From assembly GCF_963378095.1 (NCBI RefSeq), contig NZ_OY726397.1, positions 3,100,001-3,164,000 on the forward strand: 64,000 nt of DNA, read 5' to 3'. Positions 26,604 to 35,373 of the stretch are shown in pieces; position 1 is the first letter of the stretch, and each line of letters begins with the position of its first letter. Made by a program: the position numbers and the translations under genes. Source of the DNA: Mycolicibacterium sp. MU0053. GTDB taxonomy: Bacteria > Actinomycetota > Actinomycetes > Mycobacteriales > Mycobacteriaceae. The notes under the pieces were generated by a model, which worked only from the letters and a program-made list of their open reading frames with translations, did no database searches and was not told where the DNA came from.

Positions 26604-27650
26604 CTACTTCCCCCGAGCCACATCGATCATGAAATCGATGTGCGATTCGACTTGATCTGCCTCGTACTCATCGATCTCCTCCTGAGTCGCATCATCTGGG
26701 TGCAGCTGTATCTCCAGGGGCACCGCAGCCTCGACCAGATAACTTCGGCGGTCCAGCTTGAGTCGGCATACGCCACATTCGAACCGATCGGCGGAGCCGT
26801 CCCGCTCGACATATGCGGCAAAGGGCTGATTACCGTATCCACCCTCCTCCGAGTACTCGACTGTCGGTGGGCTACGGTGCACTTCGTACACGACCCACCC
26901 CATGTTGTGGCACGCGGGGCACTGGTATGGCGACACCTCCTCAGCACCTGAGTTGATGGTCGGAGGGACCTCTGCGAACTGCCTGATGACCTCAGACTTT
27001 CCAGCCTCCACCAGGCTCTCTGTCAGCTTCTGGTAGTCATCCCGTGCTCGGCGCAGCAACTGCTCGTATCGGACCCTTGCTTCGCTGATCGCCTTGTCTA
27101 CGATCGCGCGGACGAACTTCTCGGCGTCCTCACCGCCCCAGTACTGAACCCGCGTCGACGGTTCGGTGCTCAGACACGTAAACAGCCGGTCGGTGAGCAG
27201 CACCATCTGCTTGAAAGCGACCTCGTTCGCCCTAGTCGACGCGACTCCGAGATGAAGAGCTGCGTTACGCACCTGGAAGACCTGCTCGAAGTCAGCCTTC
27301 TTCAGCTGCAGACCACACAGACCGTTCGCTCGGTCGAATGCCGCCAATCCAACGACCGTTGTCAGCTGCGGCAAGTGCGAAGCTGCGGTTCCCTTGCCAT
27401 CCAGCGTCAGCGCCGTCTCGATCGCGAACTTGTCCGGCAGCAGATGGAAACTCTGAAGTGCAAGCGCATACTTGAGAAGTAGCTCCACAGCGGTTCCGAT
27501 CGAGATCGCCAGGCGCTGCGCATCCCATCCATCCTCGCCGGGATACAGCTCGTGCACCACGCGCGCATGTCGAGAAGATCCGTTCAGCAGCACATCAGGC
27601 AGCATGCTGTATGCGACGTGATGGGTACCCGCTGGCCAGCCCGAAGTCAT
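26604..27650 (-). CDS. HEPN-domain protein with zinc-binding C-terminus
   Basis: A 348-aa protein. The N-terminal 150 residues are helical (ISIGTAVELLLKYALAL) and contain VFQVRNAALHLG, where R128-N-A-A-L-H133 fits the R-x4-6-H signature of HEPN domains with a polar residue after Arg. Family knowledge: this motif is the active site of HEPN RNases in toxins and phage-defence proteins. The C-terminal part has two Cys pairs, C244-x2-C247 and C292-x2-C295, likely one zinc site. The start lies 5 bp after the stop of the SEC-C/HNH-like gene, so the two form an operon. A defence or toxin role is inferred. Confidence 0.6.
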   Translation of the reverse strand: MTSGWPAGTHHVAYSMLPDVLLNGSSRHARVVHELYPGEDGWDAQRLAISIGTAVELLLKYALALQSFHLLPDKFAIETALTLDGKGTAASHLPQLTTVVGLAAFDRANGLCGLQLKKADFEQVFQVRNAALHLGVASTRANEVAFKQMVLLTDRLFTCLSTEPSTRVQYWGGEDAEKFVRAIVDKAISEARVRYEQLLRRARDDYQKLTESLVEAGKSEVIRQFAEVPPTINSGAEEVSPYQCPACHNMGWVVYEVHRSPPTVEYSEEGGYGNQPFAAYVERDGSADRFECGVCRLKLDRRSYLVEAAVPLEIQLHPDDATQEEIDEYEADQVESHIDFMIDVARGK

Positions 27651-27655
27651 GGGGC

Positions 27656-28798
27656 TCAGAGTAGTTCGCCGAAATCGACAGGCCGACAGTCCCTCGGTGG
27701 CCGACTCGGAACCGGTGTCACGTTTAGCGATCCCGGTGCGGTCTGGCCGTGAAGGCTCGCCGCACGGGGATTACTCGGCACCGAATAATCCCTGTCGGGG
27801 GGCACCACGGATACTGCGTTGATGATTGGGTGTCCGATTTCGGGCCACGCGAACGCGATCATCTTGTAACTGCTCTTCGGAAAGCCGACCCGCGAGAAGG
27901 TAATACCGCAAGGGCGGTAGATCTGCCGCACCGGTGGCTCCTCGAGACTGATGAGAAATTCGAAGCTGGCGATCTGCACGTAACCGCCAAGGATCTCACC
28001 GCCCACGCTCGCCGGCCGCAGGCGAATACCCTTCGGTACAGAAGGACGGTCGTTGTCACGGTTGAGCAGAACATAGAGCCCCCAGGTCTTGGGCCACGGC
28101 GCTCCGCGCCAGAGAATTTCGGCCAACTGCTCTTTAGTGACGCCGAGTCGGAAGCGATACGCGGTCTGTCCGTCAACTTCGAGTGCACCAGCCTCGATGG
28201 CACCCCAGAACACCTTGAGCATCCACAGTTCGAAGTAGGGACCGCTGACCATGGTGAAGCCACGTGAAAAGCTATCGCGGTCGTCGTTACCGAAGTACTT
28301 GAAAACGTCGAGGTGATCCTCTAGGGAGCACCGGAAGAAGTCCGCGGCCATCTTGTCCAGCGGTGACAGAGCGGTGTTGTGGCGGCGACACAGCATCTTG
28401 CGCGAAAGTGACGCACGACCGATTTGCTTTCGTCTCTCGGTCTTGCCCAACCATGCCGCGCCTTCGACAACGACGACCTTGCCGTCAGCTGAGATCGCGT
28501 TGAGAACATCGTCAGTGATGAAGTGCTCGCGTGTCAGTTCCTCGTCACAGTCCTGACTCGCACGGGCGTAGCAGCCCGGATTGGCGTAGCCCGTGCGAGG
28601 ACCGGCCAGTAGTGGTGGAGGCGGTTCGGCGATCCACGATCCGTCCTTTGCGCGGTGGCACCGTTCCGCTCGACGCTGCGACCCGCAGGGGCAGTCGTCT
28701 TCGGGTGGTGGTCCGTACCAGCGACTGGCTCGCACATCAGGGTCTCGAATGACCCGCTCGTCAAGCCGTCTGATTGCCTGCTCAAGGCCTTCACTCAC
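27656..28798 (-). CDS. SEC-C and HNH-like zinc protein, partner of the HEPN protein
   Basis: About 380 aa from a GTG at 28798. The N-terminus has a canonical SEC-C motif, C36-P-C38-x8-C47-H48. Then C76 and C84 precede LTREHFITDDVL (H92) and, after about 45 residues, LCRRHNTALSPLD (C137, H140, N141), which together look like a treble-clef HNH nuclease core. The C-terminal half is unassigned alpha/beta. No strong ribosome-binding site precedes the GTG, and the open frame runs to 28903, overlapping the divergent gene's ATG, so the start is uncertain. Together with the downstream HEPN gene this looks like a two-gene nuclease system. Confidence 0.6.
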   Translation of the reverse strand: MSEGLEQAIRRLDERVIRDPDVRASRWYGPPPEDDCPCGSQRRAERCHRAKDGSWIAEPPPPLLAGPRTGYANPGCYARASQDCDEELTREHFITDDVLNAISADGKVVVVEGAAWLGKTERRKQIGRASLSRKMLCRRHNTALSPLDKMAADFFRCSLEDHLDVFKYFGNDDRDSFSRGFTMVSGPYFELWMLKVFWGAIEAGALEVDGQTAYRFRLGVTKEQLAEILWRGAPWPKTWGLYVLLNRDNDRPSVPKGIRLRPASVGGEILGGYVQIASFEFLISLEEPPVRQIYRPCGITFSRVGFPKSSYKMIAFAWPEIGHPIINAVSVVPPDRDYSVPSNPRAASLHGQTAPGSLNVTPVPSRPPRDCRPVDFGELL

Positions 28799-28896
28799 AA
28801 TCGAGATGTTAACGGTACTAACGGCTTCGGTTTCACATTTCCACTCACGACACCCACGCTTCGGGGGGAACTCCCGGCAGGTGATACTTTCCGGCG

Positions 28897-29481
28897 ATGA
28901 CACGAGTTTACCGGCAGCTCGCAGAAGCGCCCGTTCCCGTTTGGCTGAGCGAAGGCGACGGCGAGCCGGAGATTGGCGATGCCCCGATCATCGAACTGTT
29001 CAGAAGCTTGGAGCCTGTCAACGGACAGCAATGGATCGCATTCCGGGGCACGTCCATCGAGCGATTGCCGGCAGTGCTACGCAACGGAGTCGACGTCGAA
29101 CCGACCGACGCCCCGATCTATTGCGCTGATCCTGACAAGGCGAGTGAGTACGCGAAACCGGGTTTCGGACAATCCGGACCGGGCCTGCTCATGGCGTTTC
29201 ATGGTGGCCATCTCGACCAGAGTTTCCGCATACTGCCCGCCGATGCGTCGTCGGCCGAGATCACCGAAGTCGAGCGCTTCTACCCTCACCTGCACCGCTA
29301 TCCAGACGGCCGGATGTGGTTCACCCGGTTTTCCGACAGCGCTAGCGCCTACGAGATCGAATACGGTTACTGGATACCGGGGAGCGCCCGGGACGCCCTG
29401 CTCGCGATCTTCCTGCTGGGGCAGGAAGATGAGCTCATCGAAGCGATCGCCACCGTCACCAGCGCGGCTGCATCCTCGTAG
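28897..29481 (+). CDS. Unknown protein, possible ADP-ribosyltransferase-like fold
   Basis: A 194-aa acidic protein divergent from the SEC-C/HNH gene. QQWIAFRGTSIERLPAVLRNGVDVEPTDAPIYCADPDKASEYA could match the start of an ART fold: an Arg-containing strand, then a helix and a strand ending in an A-x-x-Y. A later WFTRFSDSASAYEIEYGYWIPG could supply a C-terminal acidic strand. This is a shape argument only, and a family name cannot be given. Its position beside the HEPN operon is compatible with a toxin or defence role. Confidence 0.5.
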   Translation: MTRVYRQLAEAPVPVWLSEGDGEPEIGDAPIIELFRSLEPVNGQQWIAFRGTSIERLPAVLRNGVDVEPTDAPIYCADPDKASEYAKPGFGQSGPGLLMAFHGGHLDQSFRILPADASSAEITEVERFYPHLHRYPDGRMWFTRFSDSASAYEIEYGYWIPGSARDALLAIFLLGQEDELIEAIATVTSAAASS

Positions 29482-29515
29482 GCGGCGCGGTCTGCCCGTC
29501 TCCCGCAAACACCAC

Positions 29516-29836
29516 CTGTGGGAAACGCGGACGCTGAACCCGTCTCCGCAGTTTGCATTGCCCGGGTGGGCGCAACTGTTTGCGCAATTGATCGTCGATT
29601 TGCAGGCCATCGATCCCGACCTTGTCGTGTTAGAGGTGACGACGAGTCTCGGCGATCTGAGCGTGACTGTGGACACTTCTCGAGAAGAACTGCGCCCCAT
29701 GGTGTACCGGCGTATCGACGATGCCACGGATGATGCACTGCGGACGTGCGTCGTGTGCGGTGCGCTGGCCCACGCACCCGCTGAGCCGGTGCCCACGCGC
29801 TGCGAGGACCACACCGCGCCCGGCACGCCCAGGTGA
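29516..29836 (+). pseudogene. Small zinc-ribbon-type protein, probably 5'-truncated
   Basis: The frame reads FALPGWAQLFAQLIVDLQAIDPDL and continues to a Cys-rich end, TCVVCGALAHAP, then TRCEDH, a plausible zinc ribbon. There is no convincing start codon or ribosome-binding site: the first in-frame candidates are a CTG at 29516 and a TTG at 29558. I therefore read it as a gene that lost its start. The real N-terminus is unclear. Confidence 0.45.
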
Positions 29837-29846
29837 ATTTCTAGGC

Positions 29847-29880
29847 ATTTCTACGGTTTGCCGTAGAGGGCCGTAGAAAT
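29847..29880. promoter_or_regulatory. Perfect inverted repeat upstream of the GIY-YIG gene
   Basis: ATTTCTACGG (29847-29856) and CCGTAGAAAT (29871-29880) pair perfectly. An extra CCGTAG sits in the 14-base spacer, and TTTCTAG occurs on both outer sides. The stretch is AT-rich compared with its surroundings. It may be an operator, a terminator for the upstream remnant or a recombination site. Confidence 0.5.
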
Positions 29881-30130
29881 TTCTAGAAACGGGATCGCTG
29901 GAGTCCGCCGGGGCAGTGCCGTTGCCCGCAGCGGTGTGAATACAGTCCTGCCGATGTGGCACAGATGGCCGTGCATCGCGGAACCCCGCTTCGGCAACTG
30001 GACCATCCTTCGGATGTCGACCGACGCGCGATGCGACTTCTTCGCCTCGAGGGACCCCGCGGGTGTCCCCCACCATTGAACCTCCCGAACCCGCGACCGT
30101 GACCAGAGTCCGGGCCATAGGGTGGGCCAC

Positions 30131-31039
30131 GTGACCGATCCGCACCCCGACCCATCGGAGGCCGCCGATGCGTTCCTCACGCTTGGGCACGTGCTGACCG
30201 GTATCGGCGAACAGTACGACCCGCCGATCGGGCTGGAGGACATCCGCGTCATCCGGCACAGCTTCAACACCGGCGACGAGGGCGGGCTGCAGGGGCCGGG
30301 AGATCTGAACGAGGGCCGGGTGCGCGAATACACCCGTTCCCAAGCGTTTCCGGCCCGGCGATTTCCCGCCGAGCCCGAACCGTACTGGGTGCTGCTCGTC
30401 GCCGATGGCCAGAAGCGCTCCCGGCTGTGGGGGACTTTGGCCAACCACGGCGAGATCAGCGCCGAACGCACCGCCACGAACCGCTACTTCGACCTGCGCC
30501 GTCACGGATTCCTAGCATCGTTAGCCGGAAAGCTGGTGGTGGAGTGGGACATTCCCCTCGTTTGGAACCGGCGGGCGGCCGACGCGGCGAGCATGCCGGT
30601 CCTCAAGATCGCCGCCCGGGATAACGTGCCGTTCCCGGGATTCGACAACATCCTGCTGCCGTTCCCCGAACTGGGCGAGATGGTCTTGGACGACCGCTAC
30701 GCGGACTGGCAGGTGGCGCTGCGAGAGGTGCAGGGGATCTACCTGATCACCGACTCGTCCAACGGCAAGCAATACGTCGGGAAAGCCACCGGGACTGAAC
30801 GAATCCTGGGCCGGTGGGCCGACTACGCCGGCGACGGCCACGGCGGTAACCGCGCCCTGCGCGAACTGGCCGAAGCCAGCATCGGCGCCGGCGGCGCAAA
30901 GACGGACCACGCCCAGCATTTCGTGTTCAGCATCCTGCGGGTGTTCGGACCCAGCACCTCGTCCTCCGAGGTCGACGCCGCTGAGACACACTACAAGAAG
31001 GCGCTGATGACCCAGACGTTTGGTCTCAACCGGAACTGA
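30131..31039 (+). CDS. GIY-YIG nuclease-family protein
   Basis: About 302 aa. The first 215 residues are unassigned. The C-terminal domain starts at GIYLITDSSNGKQYVGKA, the GIY-x10-YVG signature of GIY-YIG nucleases, followed by an Arg-containing helix (ERILGRWADYAG) and a C-terminal EVDAAETHYKKAL segment that could supply the metal-binding Glu. Family knowledge: the fold cuts DNA in homing endonucleases, restriction enzymes and repair proteins. A start at GTG 30131 (VTDPHPD) or GTG 30122 is possible. It stands alone, so defence, mobility or repair cannot be told apart. Confidence 0.75.
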   Translation: MTDPHPDPSEAADAFLTLGHVLTGIGEQYDPPIGLEDIRVIRHSFNTGDEGGLQGPGDLNEGRVREYTRSQAFPARRFPAEPEPYWVLLVADGQKRSRLWGTLANHGEISAERTATNRYFDLRRHGFLASLAGKLVVEWDIPLVWNRRAADAASMPVLKIAARDNVPFPGFDNILLPFPELGEMVLDDRYADWQVALREVQGIYLITDSSNGKQYVGKATGTERILGRWADYAGDGHGGNRALRELAEASIGAGGAKTDHAQHFVFSILRVFGPSTSSSEVDAAETHYKKALMTQTFGLNRN

Positions 31040-31145
31040 TCGCCCCGGCTGCAGCCCGTGTCACGTCCTTGAGCTGTGACCGCTCCGCGTCCACCCCGCC
31101 TTGCATCCGAAGCTGAAACTGTTGCCTAACAGCTGATTACACGCG

Positions 31146-31164
31146 GTTGCGTAAAGTACGCAAC
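31146..31164. promoter_or_regulatory. Palindrome in the promoter of the HTH operon
   Basis: GTTGCGTA, three bases, TACGCAAC: a perfect 8-bp inverted repeat 66 bp before the ATG at 31230. It is a good candidate operator for the HTH protein encoded by the second gene of the same operon. Confidence 0.55.
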
Positions 31165-31229
31165 AACTGTTACGGTACGAAACATGGAGCGCGAGACTCG
31201 CTCGGCTCCTCCCCCGGAGGGAATCGAAA

Positions 31230-31463
31230 ATGACACTCGCCATCGAGACCAGCATCGACCGTCTGAGCGCAGCCATCGAGGGCAAGCAGTTCGAAATGCG
31301 CCGCAGCGACGGTGCGGAATGGATGCCAATGAGCGCCGACCAGCTCATTGGCGAACTCGCCGGCAGCGAGCACGCCGCAGCGATCATCGTCGCCCGCCTG
31401 GAGGGCGGACACCGGAGCCTGATCGAATTCACGGATGAGTTCGAGATCCGCGTCCGAGAGTAA
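31230..31463 (+). CDS. Small protein preceding an HTH regulator
   Basis: A 77-aa protein (MTLAIETSIDRLSAAIEGKQ at its start) with a helix-strand pattern and a charged end. A GGAGGG ribosome-binding site precedes the ATG. The stop lies one base before the GTG of the HTH gene, so they are one operon. A toxin-antitoxin-like or regulatory pair is possible; no family is recognised. Confidence 0.6.
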   Translation: MTLAIETSIDRLSAAIEGKQFEMRRSDGAEWMPMSADQLIGELAGSEHAAAIIVARLEGGHRSLIEFTDEFEIRVRE

Positions 31464-31464
31464 C

Positions 31465-31902
31465 GTGACTGATTCTCCCGCATCGTCCGCGCACCTGCGG
31501 ACGCTGCGGGAGTCGTGCGGCCTGACGATGCAGACCGCTGCTGACCTTTGCGGCGTCAGCCTCAGGACGTGGCAATACTGGGAATCGCCAGCCTCTGAGC
31601 AGACGATCAAGCCGGATGTGCGGAAGCTGCTGGGCGACCTGCTAGAGCGGAAATCGGAGCTGGTCGCAGAGTTCCTCGCCTCCGTTGGCGAGGACGGCGA
31701 CGGCGCGCCGGTCGTGCTTGTCCGCTACCGCTCACAGGAGGAACTGGATCGGCACCGGCCCGGATTCCCAGGCGGGTTCGGATTGCACAACGCCATCATC
31801 GCGGCGCTGTTGGAGCAACTCGGTGAGCGTGCGGTCGTTCAGTGGGCGCCGCTGCTAGGGGCCACGGCGCGACAGCAAACGGACCCCTCTGAATCTAAGT
31901 GA
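31465..31902 (+). CDS. XRE-like helix-turn-helix protein
   Basis: A 145-aa protein. Residues 8-40 (HLRTLRESCGLTMQTAADLCGVSLRTWQYWE) give a clear helix-turn-helix of the lambda-repressor type, the second helix starting at MQTAADLCGVS. The rest is helical with a hydrophobic C-terminal segment that could dimerise. Start GTG at 31465. It probably binds the palindrome at 31146-31164 and represses its own operon. Confidence 0.75.
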   Translation: MTDSPASSAHLRTLRESCGLTMQTAADLCGVSLRTWQYWESPASEQTIKPDVRKLLGDLLERKSELVAEFLASVGEDGDGAPVVLVRYRSQEELDRHRPGFPGGFGLHNAIIAALLEQLGERAVVQWAPLLGATARQQTDPSESK

Positions 31903-32101
31903 TCGAAGCCGCGACGATCCTCCACTGGGAATGCACGGACGCGCGCTACCGCCGAGTCGCGTGTGGACACCAGGTCAGGGGCGGCCGCTCGATTAGCCTT
32001 CGCGCAACTTGGGGTTAGTTGTCCCGGAACTCATTCGAGTTCCGCCACGGATAAACGTGTATGGCCGCTGGACGGCGGCCAAGTAGCAAGGAGGTGTGCG
32101 G

Positions 32102-32704
32102 GTGGACCCAAATCCAAAGGCTGACGTGCTGTCCGATGTATGCGCTGCTCTTCTGGACAGGGATTCTCATTCTGCTAAGGCGACCCTTCGGTCGCGCTAT
32201 CCGTTCGTGCCGGTAGAGAAGATCGCCCGCCGGTTCTCGGTAGGTAAGTCGATGGACCTGTTCATGCGCGATGGCTTCATCGACATCTACACGGGCAAGC
32301 GACTCGTTAACCCCGGTGTTCTCCGGCTCCTCCATGTTGTGCTCGGGGACGACTTCCCGGCACATGCGAACTGGAAGGCCTCAGAGACGCACATCGCTTT
32401 CTGGGAGTTGTTCCCGACGGTCGATCATCTCGTGCCCGTGAGCCGAGGTGGGTGCGACGACGAGTCGAACTGGGTCACCGCTTCGATGCTGAGCAATGGG
32501 GCCAAGGCCCACTGGACGCTGGAGGAACTCGGTTGGGAGCGGCATCCGGTTGGCGCTGTGGAGGAGTGGGACGGGTTGTCGCGGTGGCTGGTCGAGTATC
32601 TCGCGGATAACCCGCCCGTGTTGGAGGAAGCAGCTGAGCCCCACCGCGGCTACATCCGAAAATGGCTTAAAGCCACCAAGGCGGCGCTAGAAGGGGATGG
32701 CTAA
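32102..32704 (+). CDS. HNH endonuclease-like protein
   Basis: About 200 aa. The core FPTVDHLVPVSRGGCDDESNWVTASMLSNGAKAHW follows the HNH scheme: D-H in the first strand, N in the Omega loop (ESNW) and an N in the last helix where a His is more common. It lacks the usual CxxC zinc pairs. GTG 32102 is favoured because AAGGAGG ends seven bases before it; GTG 32096 would add two residues. The N-terminal 90 residues (VEKIARRFSVGKSMDLFMRDG) are helical. Role unknown: restriction, homing or repair. Confidence 0.65.
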   Translation: MDPNPKADVLSDVCAALLDRDSHSAKATLRSRYPFVPVEKIARRFSVGKSMDLFMRDGFIDIYTGKRLVNPGVLRLLHVVLGDDFPAHANWKASETHIAFWELFPTVDHLVPVSRGGCDDESNWVTASMLSNGAKAHWTLEELGWERHPVGAVEEWDGLSRWLVEYLADNPPVLEEAAEPHRGYIRKWLKATKAALEGDG

Positions 32705-32782
32705 CCGGTGGAGTTTCGGTTCCAAAGAACGTCTGGTGGGAAGTCTGCCGGTCACTGAACAGACCCGCAGAAAGGCCCGACC

Positions 32783-32999
32783 ATGGACACCACCATCCCG
32801 GCCACCAACCTGCTGACCTTCGCCGAGGCCGCGCCTCGGCCTCGACATGGTGCTCCGTTCGGTCCGTACCGAACAGGCTCCGGTCGTCATCGTGGGTCGC
32901 TGTAAGCGGATCCCGGCGGCGTGGATCGACGCCCAGCCCGAGGCCAAAATGTCGGACCCGTCCGGTAAGGCTGTCAGCTATGACGAGCCACCACGATGA
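32783..32999 (+). pseudogene. Frameshifted small DNA-binding gene
   Basis: From ATG 32783 the frame reads MDTTIPATNLLTFAEAA. Near 32832 coding switches to the next frame, which reads RLGLDMVLRSVRTEQAPVV and on through RIPAAWIDAQPEAK to a stop at 32997-32999. Both parts look like one HTH protein of excisionase/AlpA type. A single base change within GGCCGCGCC would restore the frame. It could be a true mutation or, less likely, a programmed shift. The end overlaps the start of the next gene. Confidence 0.6.
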
Positions 33000-33441
33000 A
33001 ACGGCCACCGGGTGGCGTGACCTCGCCGACCAGTTGACCGACGAACAGCTTCTCCAGTTGGAGATCTACGAACGTCGGCCGCCCTCGCCGCGTATGGCGG
33101 ATCCTGCGGCCCGCTTGTGGCTGGCCCGCTCGATGGCCCGGTCGAACTTGATCCAACACTTGCATGCCGAGATCCCGTTACCGGCGGATGCCGCCGACCT
33201 CGACGAGGTCAACAACTGGCAATTGTGGAAGGGCACCTACTCCCGGCTCTACACGGCGTGGTCGCACATCGAAGATGGCCTCACTGTGCATGTGTTCGGC
33301 ACCCAGTTCGCCGATGGCCGGGTCGAGCGCAGCATCACAGTTGAAATGCCAGGACCCGGGATGGATGCCCGTCTGGCGCGGGGCTGTGCCGCCGCCCTGT
33401 TGAATGCCGCCGACCTGCTCGACCAGTTCGACGGTGCGTAG
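32980..33441 (+). CDS. Unknown protein downstream of the frameshifted HTH gene
   Basis: A 153-aa protein with a helical N-terminus (LADQLTDEQLLQLEIYERRPP) and a C-terminal alpha/beta unit (TVHVFGTQFADGRVERSITVEMPG, then a long Ala/Leu helix). No family is recognised. The ATG lies inside the end of the frameshifted gene, so the two were probably coupled. Confidence 0.55.
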   Translation: MTSHHDETATGWRDLADQLTDEQLLQLEIYERRPPSPRMADPAARLWLARSMARSNLIQHLHAEIPLPADAADLDEVNNWQLWKGTYSRLYTAWSHIEDGLTVHVFGTQFADGRVERSITVEMPGPGMDARLARGCAAALLNAADLLDQFDGA

Positions 33442-33619
33442 CCTGGCGGAAGACCGTGGGAACAGGGAATGCGTATCCGCGCTATCGCGTCAGCTACAGG
33501 CAACAAGACGGTCGAGTTCCGGTTTGGAACAACGTCTACGTCGAAAGCCAAGGCCTAGCCCTAACTCCACCCACTCTCGCCACCGCTAATTGTCGGTGGC
33601 GCGGAGTACGTTCTGGCAC

Positions 33620-34762
33620 ATGGGAAAACGGGGCGACAAGAAGCGCGCTAAGCAACGAGATCAACGGCTCGCCGACGCGCAGCGGCGTCGCCCGGCTGAC
33701 CGCCCCGAGCGGGCAGCCAAGCCGATACGCGAACCGCAGCCGGTCGCCCAGCGGAGGCACACGACCCCCGAGCCGAAGCCAAAGTGGATGGGTCCGCCTG
33801 AGCCGCCCGACCCCGAAGGCCCAGACGGGCCGCTGACTCCGCGCAAAATCTCGGAGTCCGAATACATGTCGGTCGAGTGGCCACCCGAGGAGGGTGCGCC
33901 CGCAACCGCGCCGTCGATTCAATTCCTGCTGAAGATCACCAAGCGGACCGTCAACATCAGCACCGGCATCGTCGAACTGAAGACAATGCCGGTCGAGAAC
34001 ACGATCCACCCGCGAGAGTTGGCGTTCGATCCTCCGCTGCAGCAGTTCGGTAAGGACGGAGCCAAGGGGTTCCGGCACTACTGGGAGAAGTTGGACTACG
34101 TCTTCGGGTTGCCGGACCCTGGCGCGTTTCCGCAGATTTCATTGCAGGGCGACGACCGCGAGAGCGCGCTGAGGTTCATCGAGATGAGCCGACGCCTGGC
34201 CGGATTCAGCGTGATCAACGACGACACCACGCTGTCCGTCGGCACCGACATGGGCACCGACGACTGGCACGTGAAGGTAGTCGACCCTCCGACTGATGAA
34301 AGCTTCCTGGGTGCGTCCGCTGCCTTCCGCCAGCTGCACAACGACGGCGAACCCGCCTGCTTCACCACCATCTGCAACACCTTGTTCAGGGTGATGAAGA
34401 CGCTGCCCGAGGCGCAGCAGGCGGCGATCAAGGAGGTCGTGCCGCAGTGGCGATCGGCGCGGGGCAAGCTGATGAACCAGACCGTCCACACGCTCACCGC
34501 GTTGAAGGCAGCGAACGCCAAGCCGGGCGACCCCCTCAGCTACGGCAACATCAATCCCGATGAGTTGATCCGCACCTTTAACTACGGCGACTCGCTGCAC
34601 TTTGGTAGCTCCAAGGACCACCTGGACGACCTGTTGGCCGACCCGTTCCATGAGGCCTACTACAGGTACTGCGCGCTGATCTCGATCGTGGGATTGAGCC
34701 ACCTGTACTTTGGCTTTGCTGCTGTGCTCACAAGCGCCTTGAGCGGGGGAGCTACCCGCTGA
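33620..34762 (+). CDS. Unknown protein with basic N-terminus
   Basis: A 380-aa protein. Residues 1-75 are strongly basic then Pro-rich (MGKRGDKKRAKQRDQRLADA at the start), as in nucleic-acid-binding tails. The rest is an alpha/beta domain with NTIHPRELAFDPPLQQFG, a helical middle (TTICNTLFRVMKTLPEAQQAAIKEVVPQWR) and a hydrophobic C-terminus (ALISIVGLSHLYFGFAAVL). A conserved-looking acid or His triad is not obvious. It stands alone among decayed genes but is itself intact, which suggests selection. Function is unknown. Confidence 0.6.
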   Translation: MGKRGDKKRAKQRDQRLADAQRRRPADRPERAAKPIREPQPVAQRRHTTPEPKPKWMGPPEPPDPEGPDGPLTPRKISESEYMSVEWPPEEGAPATAPSIQFLLKITKRTVNISTGIVELKTMPVENTIHPRELAFDPPLQQFGKDGAKGFRHYWEKLDYVFGLPDPGAFPQISLQGDDRESALRFIEMSRRLAGFSVINDDTTLSVGTDMGTDDWHVKVVDPPTDESFLGASAAFRQLHNDGEPACFTTICNTLFRVMKTLPEAQQAAIKEVVPQWRSARGKLMNQTVHTLTALKAANAKPGDPLSYGNINPDELIRTFNYGDSLHFGSSKDHLDDLLADPFHEAYYRYCALISIVGLSHLYFGFAAVLTSALSGGATR

Positions 34763-35196
34763 TCCGGCGGCGCAGGTACTCCGGTATCGCCGTGATCGAG
34801 CCGTCGCGCATCCGCCGCTCGGTGTCGAGTGGTGACGAGAAGCCCCACTGCTGTCCGATCGAGTGGACCAACACGTCGTGGGCCACGACCGTTGCAGCGA
34901 GGCTGTCGGGCTGGTGCTGTCCGGCTTGCCAGGTGACCGCCGCTTGTTCGAGGTCGGGCAGGTGCCCGGCGATGCGGGTGGTGCCGGTCTCCAAGCCCTG
35001 CAGCAGCGCCGCCGACCGGGCCATCGCATCGCCGCCGCGCCCGCTGCCCTTCGGAGTCCAGGTGGTGACGCGGATCGGGTGCGGCGTCTGAGTCCGGCGA
35101 ATCGCGTCCTTGACGACCCGCTGATCATCTCGTGTGCCGCGAAACCCTCCACGGCGATCTCCGACGCGCCGACGCAAACAGCCAGATCGACAGCGG
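34759..35196 (-). pseudogene. Relic of a phage terminase-like protein
   Basis: The reverse strand holds protein-like pieces in two frames. One reads AAVDLAVCVGASEIAVEGFAAHE; the next, in another frame, reads QRVVKDAIRRTQTPHPIRVTT and continues with a KGSGRGGDAMARSAALLQ stretch and LPDLEQAAVTWQAGQHQPDSLAATVVAHD. The last part resembles the end of terminase large-subunit nuclease domains, where a lysine-rich turn is followed by a search for the scissile Asp. The beginning is missing and the frame breaks near 35110. I call it a phage relic with moderate doubt. Confidence 0.4.
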
Positions 35197-35373
35197 CCCC
35201 GGCCCATTAATCAGAGGTCATAGGTACAGAGACTTCGGCGATAACGGCCACCACTCCCTCGCGAGTCAGCGAGGGCGCCACGATGTTGCTGGCGCGCAAC
35301 CGCCGCGAAGTCGCTGACCGCTGATCGCGGCGTCCTAACCCCCGCACTGCTTGCGCAGCGTCGCAGGCGGTTT

